DNA of 64,000 nt from contig OX387187.1 in assembly GCA_947561395.2 (NCBI GenBank), positions 34,205,829 to 34,269,828 of the forward strand, read 5' to 3'. The DNA comes from Buxus sempervirens. Its lineage: Eukaryota; Streptophyta; Magnoliopsida; Buxales; Buxaceae. Under the pieces are notes generated by a model that had not been told where the DNA came from, searched no databases, and saw nothing but the letters and a program-made list of their open reading frames with translations. Below, one piece after another: positions 63,963 through 64,000 of this stretch. Both the position numbers and the translations under genes were made by a program. How positions within the stretch are numbered: the stretch's first letter is position 1; each line of letters opens with the position of its first letter.

Positions 63963-64000
63963 TGTTAGCACCTGATTTTTGCACCCCAAAATAGAGAAAA
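63963..64000 (+). repeat. 3' LTR of element 2, first 38 bp
   Basis: Identical over all 38 visible bases to the 5' LTR start at 47618. The remainder is outside the window. Confidence 0.93.

Larger units (their letters stand above)
47618..64000 (+). mobile_element. Ogre-like (Tat lineage) Ty3/gypsy element 2, nearly complete
   Basis: 5' LTR 47618-50026, PBS 50030, ORF1 51356-52789, gag-pol 54434-62065, 3' region, PPT, and 3' LTR from 63963. An extra ORF upstream of gag, the tRNA-Arg-type PBS, very large size and a second archaeal-type RNase H are traits of Ogre/Tat elements. Distance between LTR starts is 16,345 bp. The 38 visible bases of the 3' LTR are identical to the 5' LTR. The left TSD should be CCCAC (47613-47617); the right copy is outside the window. 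Confidence 0.92.

Overview
This is plant nuclear DNA. It holds long Ty3/gypsy and Ty1/copia LTR retrotransposons with plant-type PBSs, a Cassandra TRIM with 5S-rRNA-derived LTRs, and one recognisable host gene, a bulb-type (GNA-like) mannose-binding lectin. Single-domain GNA lectins are best known from monocots and some early-diverging lineages, so such a plant is possible, but the window does not fix the species. No intact host gene was found.

Layout. 1-3740: LTR-like remnant split by a Tat/Ogre-type solo LTR (TSD TCTCC). 3741-10652: decayed repeats, a 1-kb PIF/Harbinger-like element (TSD TAA), an LTR remnant (element D) with an 83-bp tandem repeat, and AT-rich DNA. 10653-26452: lectin pseudogene on the minus strand, with two in-frame TAG codons and split by a SIRE-like copia element (10761-26153, TSD CTCGT). 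The copia 5' LTR is split by LTR element A. A is split by two solo LTRs of its own family, B (TSD CACGC) and C (TSD GAATA), inserted 7 bp apart in opposite orientation. C is split by a Tat/Ogre-type solo LTR (TSD GCCGG). 26914-40060: degenerate Tekay/Del-like chromovirus whose 3' LTR contains a third Tat/Ogre-type solo LTR (TSD GTTGG). 40061-40743: Cassandra TRIM lacking its left end. 40913-47617: Tat-lineage element 1 (LTR, PBS, 18-copy minisatellite, gag), interrupted by 47618-64000: a near-complete Ogre-like element 2 with LTR, PBS, extra ORF1, a single uninterrupted gag-protease-RT-RNaseH-aRNaseH-integrase frame, 3' region, PPT and the first 38 bp of the 3' LTR.

The most interesting signals are possible RNA-processing modules inside the LTRs. 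(1) LTRs of elements A, B, C, D and the Tekay-like element carry a strong splice-donor-like site and, downstream, a short hairpin (UGAGAUA-UUCG-UAUCUCA or a variant) lying 24-27 nt before a pyrimidine-tract AG acceptor. The spacing is nearly constant in six copies and some stem changes are compensatory. (2) Every Tat/Ogre-type LTR here has a TATA box followed by a donor-like site. In elements 1 and 2 an acceptor-like site lies 53-56 nt before the gag ATG, and that ATG is the first one after the acceptor. This suggests that gag-pol may be translated from a spliced RNA and ORF1 from a differently processed RNA. These readings rest on sequence inspection only; no alignment, folding or transcript evidence was available.
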